DNA of 5,833 nucleotides from Rhizobiaceae bacterium (GTDB taxonomy: Bacteria > Pseudomonadota > Alphaproteobacteria > Rhizobiales > Rhizobiaceae). Position 1 is the stretch's first letter. Every line of letters begins with the position of its first letter. This document shows, one piece after another, positions 5,563 to 5,833 of this stretch. The notes below the pieces were generated by a model. It had not been told where the DNA came from, ran no database searches, and saw nothing but the letters and a program-made list of their open reading frames with translations. The DNA is taken from NCBI GenBank assembly GCA_014380965.1, contig JACMIV010000010.1, positions 1-5,833 on the forward strand. Direction: 5' to 3'. The position numbers and the translations under genes were made by a program.

Positions 5563-5721
5563 GGTTTCTCCCTCGATATCGCGACCCCGGTGGGCTGAGG
5601 TGCGTTCGGCGGAACAAAGCCGCTTTTCGTGGGCTTGCCAAGCGCAATCGCTATTTTGCCAAGCCGCGGCGGAAGTGATACAGGAGCGCATGGAAAACTT
5701 TCGTCATTTGGAGACCGGCCG
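5563..5721. promoter_or_regulatory. Divergent intergenic region between coxG and the gene at 5722
   Basis: These 159 bp should hold promoters for both flanking genes. On the minus strand TTGGCA (5640-5635) with TTTGTT 17 bp downstream is a weak candidate for coxG; this -35 falls inside the first copy of the direct repeat described separately. On the plus strand only poor matches were found. GGAG at 5710-5713 is the ribosome site of the rightward gene. Confidence 0.4.
5635..5664. repeat. 9-bp direct repeat with 21-bp period in the coxG upstream region
   Basis: TTGCCAAGC occurs exactly at 5635-5643 and again at 5656-5664. The 21-bp period is two helical turns, so both copies face the same side of the DNA. 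The first copy is part of a perfect odd palindrome GCTTGCCAAGC (5633-5643); the second keeps only the right arm. This is the look of tandem operator sites, but no binding protein is identified. Confidence 0.5.
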
Positions 5722-5833
5722 GTGAGCGGATCGCGTCGTCCCGCCAAGGAGATGCGCTCGGGCAAGCCGGCGGGCCGACCCCCTTCCGCCCGGTCCCGCA
5801 AGGACGACGCGCGGCCTGCGGCGCGAGAGCCAG
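5722..5833 (+). CDS. Start of an unidentified gene, cut by the window edge
   Basis: An open frame begins with GTG at 5722 and is still open after 37 codons at the window edge. GGAG at 5710-5713, 8 nt upstream, supports this start; an internal ATG at 5752 has AGGAG directly abutting it, which is too close. The visible part (MSGSRRPAKEMRSGKPAGRP and on) is hydrophilic, rich in Arg, Lys, Pro, Ser and Ala, and looks intrinsically disordered. It shows no signal peptide or membrane segment. Such basic leaders occur before RNA-modifying enzymes such as pseudouridine synthases and before some TetR-type regulators, but nothing visible decides between these. I do not recognise the gene. Confidence 0.5.
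   Translation, partial: MSGSRRPAKEMRSGKPAGRPPSARSRKDDARPAAREP

Noticed and set aside
4952..5647. Minus-strand open frame of 231 codons across coxG
   Set aside because: It overlaps coxG in another frame, is Arg/Gly-rich with no recognisable motif, and coxG itself has a clear family match and ribosome site.
1..5833. CRISPR arrays, insertion sequences, tRNA or rRNA genes
   Set aside because: No spaced direct repeats of CRISPR type, no transposase motifs with terminal repeats, and no tRNA or rRNA sequence signatures were seen on either strand.

Overview
The window reads as ordinary chromosomal DNA from a high-GC alphaproteobacterium, most likely of the order Hyphomicrobiales (Rhizobiales). The case rests on the strong GC bias at third codon positions, the very alphaproteobacterial integration host factor beta subunit, the sppA-ihfB-lapA gene order, and the lptC-lptA pair with a short rhizobial-type LptC. 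The family or genus cannot be fixed from the sequence alone. Six intact genes, one degraded gene and one gene cut by the window edge can be supported.

Layout. Minus strand, 48-1419: lptC and lptA, 4 bp apart, encode parts of the lipopolysaccharide transport bridge; lptB would be expected just outside the left edge. A 297-bp divergent intergenic region (1420-1716) holds a perfect 7-3-7 inverted repeat and a candidate promoter. Plus strand, 1717-3676: sppA (signal peptide peptidase), ihfB (IHF beta, GTG start) and a lapA-like small membrane protein. These have gaps of 176 and 137 bp, so they are a conserved neighbourhood rather than a tight operon. Plus strand, 3791-4750: an ornithine cyclodeaminase/mu-crystallin family NAD(P)-dependent enzyme that seems to lack the cyclodeaminase catalytic aspartate. 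Plus strand, 4764-5046: a HicB-type antitoxin remnant with no HicA partner. Its frame runs past its natural end into the antisense of the next gene. Minus strand, 5098-5562: a stand-alone coxG-type SRPBCC protein. Plus strand, 5722 to the edge: the start of a divergent gene with a basic, disordered N-terminus. The coxG/5722 intergenic region carries a 9-bp direct repeat with a 21-bp period.

The left half is envelope biology (LPS transport, membrane signal-peptide clearance, a LapA-like inner-membrane protein) plus a nucleoid protein. The right half is more accessory: a redox enzyme of unclear substrate, a dying toxin-antitoxin fragment and an orphan coxG. I found no convincing new multi-gene system. 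The best second looks are the eroded hicB, the changed active site of the cyclodeaminase homologue, the pentapeptide repeat at the LptC C-terminus, and the repeat element between coxG and its divergent neighbour.
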